From NCBI GenBank assembly GCA_010093485.1, contig MU001497.1, forward strand, positions 1,613,031 through 1,677,030: DNA of 64,000 nucleotides. Reading direction: 5' to 3'. A program made the translations under genes and the position numbers. Positions 23,062 through 34,253 of the stretch are shown in pieces. Each line of letters begins with the position of its first letter. Within the stretch, counting starts at the first letter, position 1. The notes beneath the pieces are model-generated. The model made no database searches and was not told the origin of the DNA. It worked only from the letters and a program-made list of their open reading frames with translations. The stretch comes from Karstenula rhodostoma CBS 690.94. Lineage: Eukaryota > Ascomycota > Dothideomycetes > Pleosporales > Didymosphaeriaceae.

Positions 23062-26000
23062 TCAAGGCTAGACTATCCGCGAGACTGGAGACGGACGACC
23101 GAACTTAATAGTGTAGGAGGGTGTGGGTAGACAAGAGAAGCTGTATGGAGCTCGAAGGCTGTCGCAATGGTTGACTCGTAGCTGAGAAGCGGTAGATACT
23201 GTGTGCTCTTCAAGATTGCTGTTAGTAGTGACCCAAAACGAGGAGTGGGTGCTTTGCTGAAGCTTCTGCCATGAAATCGGGATGTGCACCACCCCGCAGT
23301 AGCTGAGCAGTGAAAAATGCAAGCAGATACTCATTCGTCAGGTGGTCAACGTCCAAGAGTGCAGTGACAAATGAAATCGTAGGCGTGACCCGCTGGCCTG
23401 ACGAGATCTGAGGGGCATGCAAACGCCGATGGAGGCTTGTGCTACATCCCAGATGCATATCAAATCTGAACACTTTCCAGGACTCCCGTTGAGTAGGGTT
23501 GTGGAAGAGTTGTTGGGCAAAAGTTTGGAAGCACAGCGCAGAAAGCAGATGAGTGTACGTACCAAGACCACCTCGTCGTCCCGTAGCAGTGGGTATTTGT
23601 GCTGAAGAGCTTCGAAGTGGCGGTATGTGGAAGAAGCGATGCCTAAAGGAGGTTAATATAGTAGCTTGGAAGCTTCGCCTGGGAGACGCTAGAGCGACAA
23701 TGAGAGGGTACAGTGAGATGCCACTGAATTCCCTCATTGAGCACAATAGCAGCTCTCACAAGGCGTAGGTGAGAGACTTACTAGTCTAATCAGGCGGCAA
23801 CTCGTAGTAGCCTCGCGACCTTTCCTGCTGATGCTGTTCCTAGACTACAGTAGCCAACGGCAGACTTCTTGTCTATGTTCAAAACGAGACGATGCCCTGG
23901 AGAAGCGAGCGCGGGTAAGCCCTGTGTACAAGCATGCGAAATGGCGCGGGGTCGGTCGGGCGACGAAAATGCGGCGAAAGGATGTTGGGCGAAAGGTCGC
24001 AGTCGGGCGCGTTGAACAGAAAACAAAAGAGCGTGGAGGGAGGTCGTGGAGAGGGTGGTCGGTCTATACAAGGCGGAGCGCGACGCGAGGTTGGAGACCC
24101 AGAGGCAGACGCCCAAAAGAGTAGCTTGGTGAAGCCTCCACAGCCTTGGGCACGGTTGTCCGCAACGGCTGCCCGCCCACAAATAAGCGTTGAACCCTGC
24201 ACCCCGGAGTAACCAGAAGATATGCGTCTCGAGCACGCACAAGCCGCACTCGAGGAGATTCGGATTTTTTCAACCCCATACGCGCTCCCAACACAAGTCC
24301 TTGGCATCCACGTGCGGCGGAACAGGAGGGGACCCTATCTGCACCACGCCCGCCTCGACACCATAACAGCAATAGCCGGTAAGGAGCAGGCGGGAGCTAG
24401 ACCCACCACCGATCTCGCCCAATTCGCATTGCCTGAGAAGGGGCATTCATGGTGGCAAAAGACGTAGAGATTGTCGAGTGGACCGAGCCGAAGAGAGAGA
24501 GAGCAAACAGGCGAAGACGAAATCAACCGCGACATCAAATGTCGCGTTTACGCCATACAGCTGTGATGGAGTCCCGTGTCCCTTTGTTTCCATTACTCTT
24601 ACGAGGGAGATGGCCATTCCACTGCATGTGTGTCAACTCCATTGTTCGGATCACAATCGGGAAAGTGTGCGAGAAGGGAAATTAGACGGGGTTCGAGAAG
24701 GGCATAGAGACGTTGGAGACAAGACTGAGCAAACTGTCGAGGTCGAGAATGACTTCCAGTTCTAGCTATGAGTACCAGGAACTCGATGGAAAAGCCGAAG
24801 ACTCTAGGAAGTAGAACAAGAGCTGCGCGATACTTGGGTGAAATTGAATGGGCATTCACAGGAGCTTGATATGTCGGTCTCCAGTGGATGACACTCGAAA
24901 TACAGATGCAAATGGCAAGATGTGCGTCAGAGCAATTGAATTCAAGCACACGCTGTAGATAGCGTCCTAGCATCGTTAGACAGAGCATTGAGAATGTTCG
25001 TGTGTAGGTCTGGGACATTGCAGACTTCGGGAACGATGGCTCTTTAGGGATATGCAAACATTCAGAAGCAAAACAGAGCGTGGGAGGAAGCGATGCGCAA
25101 AGACAGCGTGGACGTGGACATGATAGAATGGGACGTCGTCTGAAGTAGCTTGTTTTGAAGTTGGGCTTGGTAAGCGATCCATTGGCTCTCGCGTCTCCGG
25201 CTCGCGCCTGTCAAAGCTCGGCGCTACGCCGCATCCTTGCAGGCAGCCGAGGGCATCACGGGCGGCTCGAAAGTGGGTCACTCGGGCGCGCTCATGTCGC
25301 TCTCGTGGAGCCCAAGCAGAGCCTCCGCGCGTGAGCCAGGGCCCAGCTTCATCGTGACGAGGGCGTGCAGCACACTGTGTAGATTGTCGAGGAAGGCAGA
25401 CAGAACTGGACGAGAATGCACTCCAGACAACGGACGATGACGTCGAGCCCGGAAACAGGGAAGCGCATGACCAGTTAGCGCATGCGAGTGCCGTACATAC
25501 AAAACCACGTCGCCCGCCATGTCTTGCAGGGTGAGCCTCCTCTGCCTGCGACCGACCGAACGACCCCAGAGGCGGCCTCCCTTGCGCTCCACGACAAGTT
25601 ACAGCCCGCCTGCCACGCCTGGTGCGTCACGAGGCCTCTCGCCTCTCGCCTCCGCCGCGCGCCAGGCCGGCCAGTGGGCGCAAGCCGGTGAACAAAGGAC
25701 GCCCGCCCAGACGACGCGCGACAACCACTCGAGCAACGGGGAGCTCGAAATAACATTTGCCTCGTTGCGCGACGCTTCTAGCGCCTTGTTTGGGCCTTCT
25801 CCAGCCCGACCACCTGCCGCGCAGATGACTGGTCGCTAGGCCCTTGTTCCACCTGTGGGCGCCTATCTGGGCCGCTCACCTAACCCCATCTCGCCACATG
25901 CACAACAGAGCCGCAACGAACTGGATGCCTTGTTGAACGTCGAGGTCGAAGCACGCCGCTGTCTGCGCTGCCATTGGCGCTGGCAGTCGGCCTGTGCTCC

Positions 26001-26346
26001 GTCCTGCCCTTCCTCGCGGTACGTACTCCACTTTGTTTCAGTCAAGGCGCGGTGAATGCCCTAAGAGCGTGATGCTCCCCACTTCTCTTCCATACTGAGC
26101 TTTCACCTTCGCCTTCACCACGTTTCTTAGTTGCATTGTGCGGAGCGTTTGGGTCTCTTATTGTGCTCTTGTTCTCTATTGTCTCCTTTTGCCTAATAAT
26201 ATCGCCTCCAATACTCTTTTCTTTGCAACTTTTCTTTCTACCATTATCACGAACCTCAAAACCACGGCCTGGCGCTGTGCCTTCTCTTCTCCCAACACCT
26301 CTAATCCCCCGCCCAGACCTCGCGTCCGCAACCATCCACATCCGTC
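23062..26346. other. 3.3-kb gene-free region upstream of PRM1
   Basis: No ORF in any frame shows a domain or plausible spliced structure. The last ~250 bp before PRM1 (from about 26090) are pyrimidine-rich with few G residues on the plus strand, as in a long fungal 5' leader. The rest may hold long regulatory sequence or non-coding transcripts. Confidence 0.5.
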
Positions 26347-28605
26347 ATGGCTTCCACGGCGAACCAACAGCAAAACTTCCCGGCTGTACCTCCACACCTG
26401 TCCGCTGGCGATTATGAGATGCGAGACAGCTACGCAACTCAAGAATTACCACGACCCCCGCTAAACCAAACACCATACCTCAAACCATACCTCGGCCTTC
26501 GAGCTAGGCTCTCCCAGATATGGATCAACCGCTGGACCATCCTTCTTCTCCTCGTCCTCATCCGCCTCCTCTTTGCAATCGCGAGCACTGACTCAAGCCT
26601 GGCGTCGGCTCGTAGAGAGGCACTCAGCGCATGCACCCAAGTCGAAAGCATGGGCAGCTCCATGGCTTCCATGCCCCACTTCATGGCCGACGGCGTCAAC
26701 GAAATGACTGCCGCCGGCATCGAAAAGGCTGTCAACGGTCTGATGAAGATGATGGAACTCGGTGTCACCGGCGTGGAAGAGATTGTCATCTTCGTCATCC
26801 ACATGATGACGAGTACCTATCTCTGCCTCATCACCCTTGCCGTCAGTGGCAGTCTTCATGCTGCAGTCGAGATCGGAGAAGCAATCTCAAAGAATCTGAA
26901 CGAGACTATTGAAGACGTCACTGACGGCATTGGCGACGCCACCAAGAAAGTCACCGATGGCATCAACGGCATCATCGATAAGATCAACTTTCCATTCGGA
27001 CCCAATTTCGAAAAGCCGTCGATCAATTTGGACGGTCAGATCAACAAGCTCAAGTCGCTAGAAGCACCTCCCGAAATGGAGGAAGGCCTCCAGAAGCTTA
27101 ACCAGTCCATCCCGAACTTTGAAGAGGTGCAGAACTTCACCGATAACCTTATTCGACTCCCATTTGAAGAGGTCAAGAAGCTGATCCGGGGCCTGGACAA
27201 CTTTACCTTCGACCGAGAACTTCTCCCTGTACCGCAAAAGGAGCAGCTCGACTTCTGCTCCGATGGCAACTCGATCGGCAAGTTCTTCGATGACCTTGTC
27301 GTGATGGTTTACTCGGCCAAGAAGATCGCTCTCGGTGTGCTCATCGCCATGGCTATACTTGCCATTGTCCCTATGGCCTACATGGAAATCCGCCGACATC
27401 GTCGCATGCAGGAACGTGCACAGCTGTTCCACGATGCTACCTACGAGCCGATGGATGTTGTTTACCTCGCTTCCCGTCCAACCTCCTCTACTATTGGTCT
27501 GTGGTTCGGCCGCCGCTTCGGCTCCGCCCGTCGCCAAGCTGTTGCGCGATGGGCGTGGGCTTATGCAACTTCTGTTCCGATGATGTTCCTACTGTCGCTA
27601 GCGATTGCAGGCTTCTTTTCCTGCTTTTGTCAATACCTGCTAGTGAGGGGCATGCAACAGAAAGTTCCAGAACTCACAGACCAGGTTGCCGGGTTCGCCG
27701 AGAAGGTTGTCGACTCGTTGAACAACGCCTCGATGTCATGGGCCGGCGGCGTCAATGGCGCCGTCGACAAGCTTGACTCCACTATCAACGACGACATGCT
27801 CGGCTGGGTGAACACGACCACGGGTGCCATCAACGGCACGCTCAATGGCTTTGTCGACAAGATGTCCGGTGTCCTCAATGACACTTTCGGTGGCACGATT
27901 CTCTACGAGCCGATCAAAGAAGTACTCAACTGCCTGATCGGCCTCAAGATTGCCGGTGTCCAGAAGGGCCTTACCTGGGTCCAGGATCACGCCCACGTCA
28001 ATTTCCCTGGAGTGAGAAACGACACAATGTCCCTCGGTGCGCTTGCCAAAGTCAGCGACTCGAGCTCTGCTGCCGAACTCCTTGCCAACCCGAACGGCAA
28101 GGCAAGGGACGAAGTTACGGAAGCCGTCAACTATGTCATCGACAAGCTTCTCAGCGGCATCCGAACCGAGGCTCTCATCTCCACTGCCCTCCTCCTCATC
28201 TGGCTTGCCATCGCGCTTGGCGGTCTCGTCTACGCTGCTACTCACATGGCGCGTCGCGATACCCCAGCTGGCACAGCCTACGTTATTGACCCGGCCACCG
28301 ACAATGCACCCCAGACCCGCGACTACCCCGCGGACGCGGCGCCACCGTACGAGTATCCCGTCAACAAGGCTGCACCCTACACGCTGCAGCCGCGACCCTT
28401 CCAAGTCTTCGGCCCGAACGACACCGCCCCTGACAGGGAAAAGGTTGGCCAAGTGGAAACCCATACCATCAACGACTCCGCCCGTCCCGGCCACCTGCGC
28501 ACGAGTAGCTACGGCCAGTTCGCCGACCCCTCCCCCCTCGACGAAAAGCAAAACCCCTTCGCTGATTCGCAACGACGCGAGAAGAAGCCTTTCTCCGACC
28601 TTTGA
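26347..28605 (+). CDS. PRM1: Plasma membrane fusion protein Prm1
   Basis: Single uninterrupted ORF of 752 aa. Prm1 helps fuse plasma membranes during mating and hyphal fusion. After a disordered N-tail (residues 1-47) comes the characteristic GLRARLSQIWINRWTILLLLVLIRLLFA, the first membrane helix at about 62-80. A glycosylated ectodomain with amphipathic helices follows. The next membrane segments are near IALGVLIAMAILAIVPMAY and PMMFLLSLAIAGFFSCFCQY, then a second ectodomain with many NxT/S sites and a last helix at ALISTALLLIWLAIALGGLVY. The C-terminal ~110 residues are a Pro-rich cytosolic tail. Length and topology fit the family. Confidence 0.95.
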   Translation: MASTANQQQNFPAVPPHLSAGDYEMRDSYATQELPRPPLNQTPYLKPYLGLRARLSQIWINRWTILLLLVLIRLLFAIASTDSSLASARREALSACTQVESMGSSMASMPHFMADGVNEMTAAGIEKAVNGLMKMMELGVTGVEEIVIFVIHMMTSTYLCLITLAVSGSLHAAVEIGEAISKNLNETIEDVTDGIGDATKKVTDGINGIIDKINFPFGPNFEKPSINLDGQINKLKSLEAPPEMEEGLQKLNQSIPNFEEVQNFTDNLIRLPFEEVKKLIRGLDNFTFDRELLPVPQKEQLDFCSDGNSIGKFFDDLVVMVYSAKKIALGVLIAMAILAIVPMAYMEIRRHRRMQERAQLFHDATYEPMDVVYLASRPTSSTIGLWFGRRFGSARRQAVARWAWAYATSVPMMFLLSLAIAGFFSCFCQYLLVRGMQQKVPELTDQVAGFAEKVVDSLNNASMSWAGGVNGAVDKLDSTINDDMLGWVNTTTGAINGTLNGFVDKMSGVLNDTFGGTILYEPIKEVLNCLIGLKIAGVQKGLTWVQDHAHVNFPGVRNDTMSLGALAKVSDSSSAAELLANPNGKARDEVTEAVNYVIDKLLSGIRTEALISTALLLIWLAIALGGLVYAATHMARRDTPAGTAYVIDPATDNAPQTRDYPADAAPPYEYPVNKAAPYTLQPRPFQVFGPNDTAPDREKVGQVETHTINDSARPGHLRTSSYGQFADPSPLDEKQNPFADSQRREKKPFSDL

Positions 28606-30497
28606 TCCACTGCCGATAACCCCGGCTCTTCCATGACCTTTACGCCCGCGTTCCGAGTCTAGAAGCAGCACGGGTTTGCCCCCCGGCCTGCGACGAGCCG
28701 TAATCGCTCAGGTTACGTACCTTGGCCCTTGAGGTCACTTTCTCTGATGATGCTTTGCTCTCGAGAAATATATCTGCCGGTTGACGGAACGTTTACCGCT
28801 CCTCGCCGCCAGACGAAATTAAACTGGTGTTTTCTTTTGAATACATTCCCCTTAACTCCCGCGACGCCCGCCGCACAACCGTGTCGACTTGCTTGCACTC
28901 CGCGAGCGGCGGGCCGTCGTTTGTGTATTTCTTCCTTGGTTTAGACGCGGCGCGTCGTGCTCTGTTTTTGTTTTTTGGCGTTGGATCGATATCCCCTCGT
29001 TGTTCTTTCTTCTTTTTTCTTTCTTTCTCACTTTGGAGCGTTGGTTGGTTGGATAATACCCATGTTCATGCCATGTCATGTCAACATGACAAGCCACGAC
29101 ATTTCTCTTTTTCTCGCAAGAAAAGTGTCTGTCCTACCTACTATCCCTCTCCGTCCGCCCACTGTGAAACATGAAAGAGAAGAAAGACCCGAGGCCGCGC
29201 ATATCTCCTTTGGCCTGTCTGTTCCCGAGGCCCTTTCCCTCCCGCCCCCTCCCGCAGCGCGCCCTCGCGCGCTTCTCCCCCCTCCACCCGCCCTCTGTAC
29301 GCGAGCACTCCCCGCCCGCCTCCCCGCGGCTTGCCCGGTTGGCGGTGCCGCGAGTCGCACCCGCACACGCACGGCCGCTGGACGCGGGCGAAGCGCGCGT
29401 GCTTCGCGCTGCCGCACGGCCGGACATATTGGGTATAATCGCTCTATTTCGCGCCGTCCCCCGCAGCCCCACCCTTCCCCGGCCCTGCTTTGGCTGTATC
29501 TTCGGACCCGGCTGTTGGCTGGGTGAGGGGCTGCGATGCGGATGTGCTGCTGATCGGTAACGAGCGTTGGCTTTTGAGCCCCTTCCCTCCTGCGCTTTGC
29601 GGTGCAGTCGAGCTGGGAGGCGACTCGTGTGCGCTTGTGTGCGCTGGTTTTGAAGACATCCCCGTCCGTTGGATGAGGGGTTGGTTAACAATCCTTTTTT
29701 GTTTGCGTTTGACGCCGCTGCTGTTGAGTCCTTTTGGACCTGTTTGTGTGTCTGCGAGGGGTGGAACTCTGGCGGCTGACTTGAGTCGCTCTTTTGGAGG
29801 GGTTTTTTTTGGGAGGCAAATGGATGGCTTTCAGTCTAGTTCGTATGTAGGACTGGGTGCTGTCTATGGCAAATTGAATGATTTCCTCCCATGCAAGGTG
29901 CGGTGTGTTATGTGATGTGATGTGTGAGGGTTGAGATAGTGAGGTTTGTGGACGTAGGGGAAGAGGGGAACGGATGGATGTGGGAAGGAAAAGGGGTGCT
30001 GGGTAGGTCTAGGCTGACAGATGTAGGATTAGAACTGCATGTGATAACCGGGGAACCGAGCTGCTAAATGGTAAATACGAGATTGGGAATAGAAAGTGAT
30101 ACCGAGTCCAACCAGGCTCCTGTGTGCAAAAGAGAAAAGCAGAAACAGGAATATATATAAAGTCCGACCAGGCTCCCATATGCAAAAGAAACTAGAGCAA
30201 ATACTGAGTATACCCAGGCTCCTATACGATATCAACAAGATCTGTAAGGTACCCACCCTGTAGGCCAACACCGCCAGACACCTCGACATGTAAGGTACCC
30301 ACCCTGACTTCTAGTGGAGCTAGCTAGGGTGGACTCAACACCCCAAACACCAAACATTCCAGAAATAGCATGCCACTTCCAACTACCCCTCCCGCCCATA
30401 CATGTAGCGACATGGCTTTTTTTTTCTGGACACCACACCCCACCACATGATGATGATCTCCAGATATTTCCAGACCCACCCACCGGAGGGATGGCGA
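28606..30497. other. 1.9-kb intergenic region with C/T-rich and repeat segments
   Basis: Convergent side between PRM1 and the next minus-strand gene. A T/C-rich block lies near 28960-29035 and a very GC-rich block near 29230-29420, followed by G/T-rich DNA. Several ORFs cover the GC-rich block on both strands, as expected from base composition alone. A cluster of short direct repeats is at 30105-30306. Confidence 0.5.
30105..30306. repeat. Cluster of imperfect direct repeats
   Basis: An element reading agtccRaccaggctcc...gcaaaagaRa occurs at 30105 and 30161, with a shorter copy (cccaggctcctata) at 30213. A second element, gtaaggtacccaccctg, occurs twice without change at 30244 and 30290. Spacings are about 46-56 bp, so this looks like a decayed tandem array of a unit near 50 bp. 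Confidence 0.7.
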
Positions 30498-31650
30498 TCA
30501 CCAACCCCCCAACCCCATCCCCCCCAACTCCTCCATGAGCACCTCCTCCCTCAACCTCCCAATCACACCCTCCTTCTCCTTCCGCCTCACAGCGGCCTGC
30601 CACCCATCGCGGCGCCTCCGCCTCATCTCCCCCGCACTCTCCCTTACCCCCACCCCCACCCCCACCGTCACCCCAGAACGCCGGTGTCCCCTATCATCCG
30701 CAGCACCGAGCCGCTTCAACGGCGGGCCCCTCCCGAAGCCACTGCCAAAGGAAGCGCCGCGCGGAGGCGCCCTCGGCTGGACGCCCTTCTCCAACTCCCT
30801 GATGACAGCGACGTCGCCTTCGTCCCAGCCAACGACGACGCAATGGTACGGGGGCCCGCCCACGACAGCGGCGGCGCGCGTGTCGCGGAGTCCCGGCGTG
30901 CCGCACAGCGCGCAGGAGAAGTCCCCCGAGATAAGGTCACGGGGCGGTGCGAGGGCCTTGTCCTGGGCTTCCCAGACGGCGGAGAGGATGTTTGCGTGGG
31001 CGGCGAGTTTGGCGTTGGCGAGGGGGTCGGCGGCAGCAGCGAGGGCGTCCATGTGTGCGTGGACGACGCGGATGGTGGAGGCGCGGAGGAGGTTGATGGG
31101 CGCGGCGTAGGGGGCTGGGAGGGCGGACGAGGTCGACGAAATGGTGCTCATGGGGGGTTTGCAGTTTGCGGCGCAGGGTTCTGCGTTGTGGGGGACGGCC
31201 TGGGGGAGGTGTGGTTAGCTAGGGGAGGGAAGGGAGGGTGGAGGCGGAGGGTGGATGACTTACCACTGTGTGGCCGCAGTCCAGCTTGTGGATGCGGGAG
31301 CCCGTGTGGAAGCACGTGCGCGTCTCCATGTTCTGGTGTGAGGGTAGGGGACTCCACGGCGTGGCGGGTGGCTGCATGAGTGTGATGCTGAAGTACTTCT
31401 TGTCCAGCTTCCTGTTTAGGATGTGGTGGTGCATTGTCTGGGGCGAGGGGACGCCCGAGAAGGGCCATGGCGGGTTGTAATTGGATTTGTGGCGAAGGCC
31501 CTTGGGAGGCTTGAAGCCGGTGTGAAGGCGGAGGGAGATATTGGTGTTAGAAGGACGAGCCTGAGGCTTCTGGGGCAATGCAGCAGGAGAGGTGTCGGCC
31601 CGGTGCGAGTTGGGGTCTGGGAAGTCGATGAGGTTGACCGGCAAAGACAT
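30498..31650 (-). CDS. Hypothetical protein with Cys/His patches
   Basis: Two exons, 31650-31264 and 31199-30498, with a 64-nt intron, encode 362 aa. The ATG at 31650 starts MSLPVNLIDFPD. The middle holds possible metal-binding patches: METRTCFHTGSRIHKLDCGHTV, then EPCAANC, and later FSCALCGT. The splice joins HTV directly to AVPHNAEPC, keeping the C/H pattern together. A helical segment (NLLRASTIRVVHAHMDAL) follows. The C-terminal ~110 residues are Arg/Gly/Val-rich low complexity. I do not recognise a named family. A zinc-binding fold is plausible but not proven. A TATATATA sequence lies about 43 bp upstream of the start. Confidence 0.7.
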
Positions 31651-32363
31651 GGTAACTGACAAGTGGGTGTTGTCAGGTGGAGAAAGTGTAAGTATATATA
31701 GACAAGTGATGGCCGGTTTTCCCAAAGCTAGCTCTTTCTATAATGCCTTGTTGTGTGAGGAAGGAAAGAAGCAGAGCAGAGCGGCGGAACCCTCTTTTTA
31801 TGCATTCAGACTGCAAACGCCCGGGTTCCATGCAGAGCCACGCCGGAGATGTCGAAGCTGCGAGACGGGGCGATTCGTTTGCATTGGGCACATGCGAGGT
31901 CATGTTCGCATGTATCTTACTTGTAAACAGATTTGGGCGCAGCCGTTTTGTTCCAAGTAATCTTGGGTCATTGTGCTGCTATGCGCATATGACTGTGTCA
32001 TAATGCAGACACGTGCTGCACTCAAGGGTAGACAAGCTGGGATTACGAAAGCCCATTTCAGTGACGGTTTGCTGCGGAGAAGAATGCTGCCTCGTTTTGT
32101 TTGTATGAAGCCCGCCGCGCAGGTTGCGAACGAGGCGACGCACCGTGCCCGTTGCTGTCGGAAGGGGCACCTGTACATAGGCAGAAGCTAGCTCAGCCTA
32201 CGTAGGCATCACATGATAGCAGCGTGCCGTCGTCTGGGTCTTTCGTTCATGAAAATAGACTGGACACGCACGCAATTGCACACTGGGCCATCAATCCTTG
32301 AATCTCACTTTCTAGTGATTGAATTGCGTCCATATAGAAAAATGTGCTCGGCTAGGTCGCAGA
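31651..32363. other. Intergenic region
   Basis: About 710 bp between two minus-strand genes. Apart from the TATA-like element nearest the upstream gene, I saw no gene, repeat or RNA. Confidence 0.5.
31693..31700 (-). promoter_or_regulatory. TATA-like box
   Basis: TATATATA reads identically on both strands. It lies 43 bp upstream of the ATG at 31650, a plausible core promoter position with a very short leader. Confidence 0.35.
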
Positions 32364-33830
32364 TTACTCAATCTCCCTTCTCGCAATCCACGCAGCCTTC
32401 CTCAGCCCAACACCAGGCCGCACATCCCAATTAATCCCCTCCCTCGCCCTCGCAAACGCCTGCTCAATTTCTTCGATTCCCTTCTGATCACCCCGATCGC
32501 CCAAAAGCCCAACCGCCCTCTCCAAGTCGCCCGCAGCGAACAGATACTCACCCAGCGCCATATGCGTGAGCCCCAGCACGTACCAGCTTCTACCCCGCTC
32601 TCCATCGGTGAACCAGTCTGATTTGTTCGGGGGAATAAGTTCGGGGGGCAGGGAGCGGAACCATGGGTTTGAAGCTGGGGAGGGTGAGTCAGTGGACAAG
32701 CTGAGGGCGTGCGAGGCTGCTGTTTCGGCGGCGAGCAGATCTGCAGCGATTTGCTTCTGGGCTACCGTAGTAGTAGATGCTGAGATGAGTCTTGAAGAGG
32801 AAGAAATGGCCGAGGCATGTTTGGAGTGCAGCGCCATTGCGAGTGCGAGTTCGGTGCGCCAGCGCAGACGCTGGATGTTTTTGTTGAAAGTCTCGGGCTG
32901 CGAGTGCAGTGTCTCCGCGCGCGTGAGGTATGCGTAAGTCATTGATATCGTGGCTGCCTGGCACTGCTGCGCCGCAGTGTCATAGTCCTTGCCGAGTGCT
33001 TGTTCAGCGCGGTCCGTCATCTCATTCACAGTCTTCAGCCATGTATCGGTCTCGAATGCTGCGGCCATCATGCTCCGCTGTAGCGCGTCCGCATAGCCCG
33101 CCAACAGCTCTTTCCCTTCGACCTCCACCTTCCCAACATTGCTCAGCAGCCGAAACAGCTCCAGAAGATCACCCTGAACCCGCGCCTTCTCTAACCCATA
33201 CACGTTTACCACGGACAGAGACAGTGTATGGCTTGGAGCCCACGCCCCAGATGCTTTGCTCGCCTGCTCTAGGAAGTTGACCAGGCGGGGGAGATACTGC
33301 GCGGGGAACAAGACGCTCGTTCTCTTCACCGCACTGCTCTTCTCCACGATCGTCAACTCCATCGCATGCATCGCACACTTTTCCACTGGTTCTGGTTTTG
33401 CGACTGAGAACAGCACGCCCGAGTCCTCCAGCATCGTCTTCGCGTGCCTCGCATCAGCAGTATAGATTTCGAACTTGACAAACAGATTCGTAGAGTAGAA
33501 GTAGTCGCGCGCTTCTTTTGAGATCTGCTTATTGGTGTAGAACAGCGCGCTGTGGACAGGAAAGGGGGCGCGAGACGCGGCAAAGTGGAGGGTGGAGTTT
33601 TTGATTGTGTGCGTGTATGAGACGTTGAGTTGGCCGGTGTTGACGAGCTCGGTGTCGAGCAGGTGGGCGTAAATCTTGTTGCGGACGAATGCTGGGAGGC
33701 TGGTGAGGCTGGGTGGAAGATTCTTGCTTGGTGATGGTGCTGGCGACGAGGATTGGAGATTTGTTGCTTCCAGTTTGGAGGCTACATCTTTCACGGCGTC
33801 CATGGAGTCGCGCTTTCCGGTTGACGCCAT
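32364..33830 (-). CDS. Large fungal protein with F-box-like N-terminus and TPR-like C-terminus
   Basis: Single exon, 488 aa from the ATG at 33830 (MASTGKRDSM). The frame is open to 33914 but without a better ATG. After a Ser/Pro-rich tail, the segment LTSLPAFVRNKIYAHLLDTE resembles the start of the fungal F-box-like domain often seen with ALFYTNKQISKEARDYFY-type sequence. The middle has helical repeats. The end has a tetratricopeptide-like helix pair (RSWYVLGLTHMALGEYLFAAGDLERAVGLLGD). This layout could fit a substrate adaptor or scaffold, but no function is known to me. Confidence that it is a gene is high; confidence in the domain naming is low. Confidence 0.75.
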   Translation of the reverse strand: MASTGKRDSMDAVKDVASKLEATNLQSSSPAPSPSKNLPPSLTSLPAFVRNKIYAHLLDTELVNTGQLNVSYTHTIKNSTLHFAASRAPFPVHSALFYTNKQISKEARDYFYSTNLFVKFEIYTADARHAKTMLEDSGVLFSVAKPEPVEKCAMHAMELTIVEKSSAVKRTSVLFPAQYLPRLVNFLEQASKASGAWAPSHTLSLSVVNVYGLEKARVQGDLLELFRLLSNVGKVEVEGKELLAGYADALQRSMMAAAFETDTWLKTVNEMTDRAEQALGKDYDTAAQQCQAATISMTYAYLTRAETLHSQPETFNKNIQRLRWRTELALAMALHSKHASAISSSSRLISASTTTVAQKQIAADLLAAETAASHALSLSTDSPSPASNPWFRSLPPELIPPNKSDWFTDGERGRSWYVLGLTHMALGEYLFAAGDLERAVGLLGDRGDQKGIEEIEQAFARAREGINWDVRPGVGLRKAAWIARREIE

Positions 33831-34253
33831 TCGAAGTACGTTGAAATGACAAGGAATTAAGGTGATGAAGGTCCAGCGTCGATATGATCCGCGTGGTGTC
33901 CGGGCTCGCAACAATATGTCGTCTTGGACTTGGACAAGTCGAGTGACAGCAGCTAGTAATGCAGCAGTTACTGCAAGATCTTATGGGGACAACTGCAGTC
34001 GGATCAGGTACCTTCCAATCTCGCGTTGTGGGGTTATATAGCTGCGGCGTTGCGTGCGGGGAAGCTTGCCCTCTCCACATCGCCCCTACTATACACGCGG
34101 ATCCGGTACTAGTATGCATACCCCTCCCACAAGGATCCAAATCGGGTATATTTCATATACTGATTTCTTGTAACGTACCAGGCTTTGATTATAGAATCTC
34201 TTCAACAACACCTACTTTCTACAAGTACAACTACAAGTTATCGCGAAGTCATT
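33831..34253. other. Intergenic region
   Basis: About 420 bp between two minus-strand genes. It is AT-richer than its surroundings near 34180-34250. No gene was seen. Confidence 0.5.

Noticed and set aside
27736..28671. 311-codon minus-strand ORF inside PRM1
   Set aside because: Antisense shadow of PRM1, which has intact family motifs over its whole length.
29134..29691. Several 110-190-codon ORFs on both strands in a GC-rich block
   Set aside because: Low-complexity Arg/Pro/Gly/Ala content on every frame, no domain, no plausible partners by splicing.
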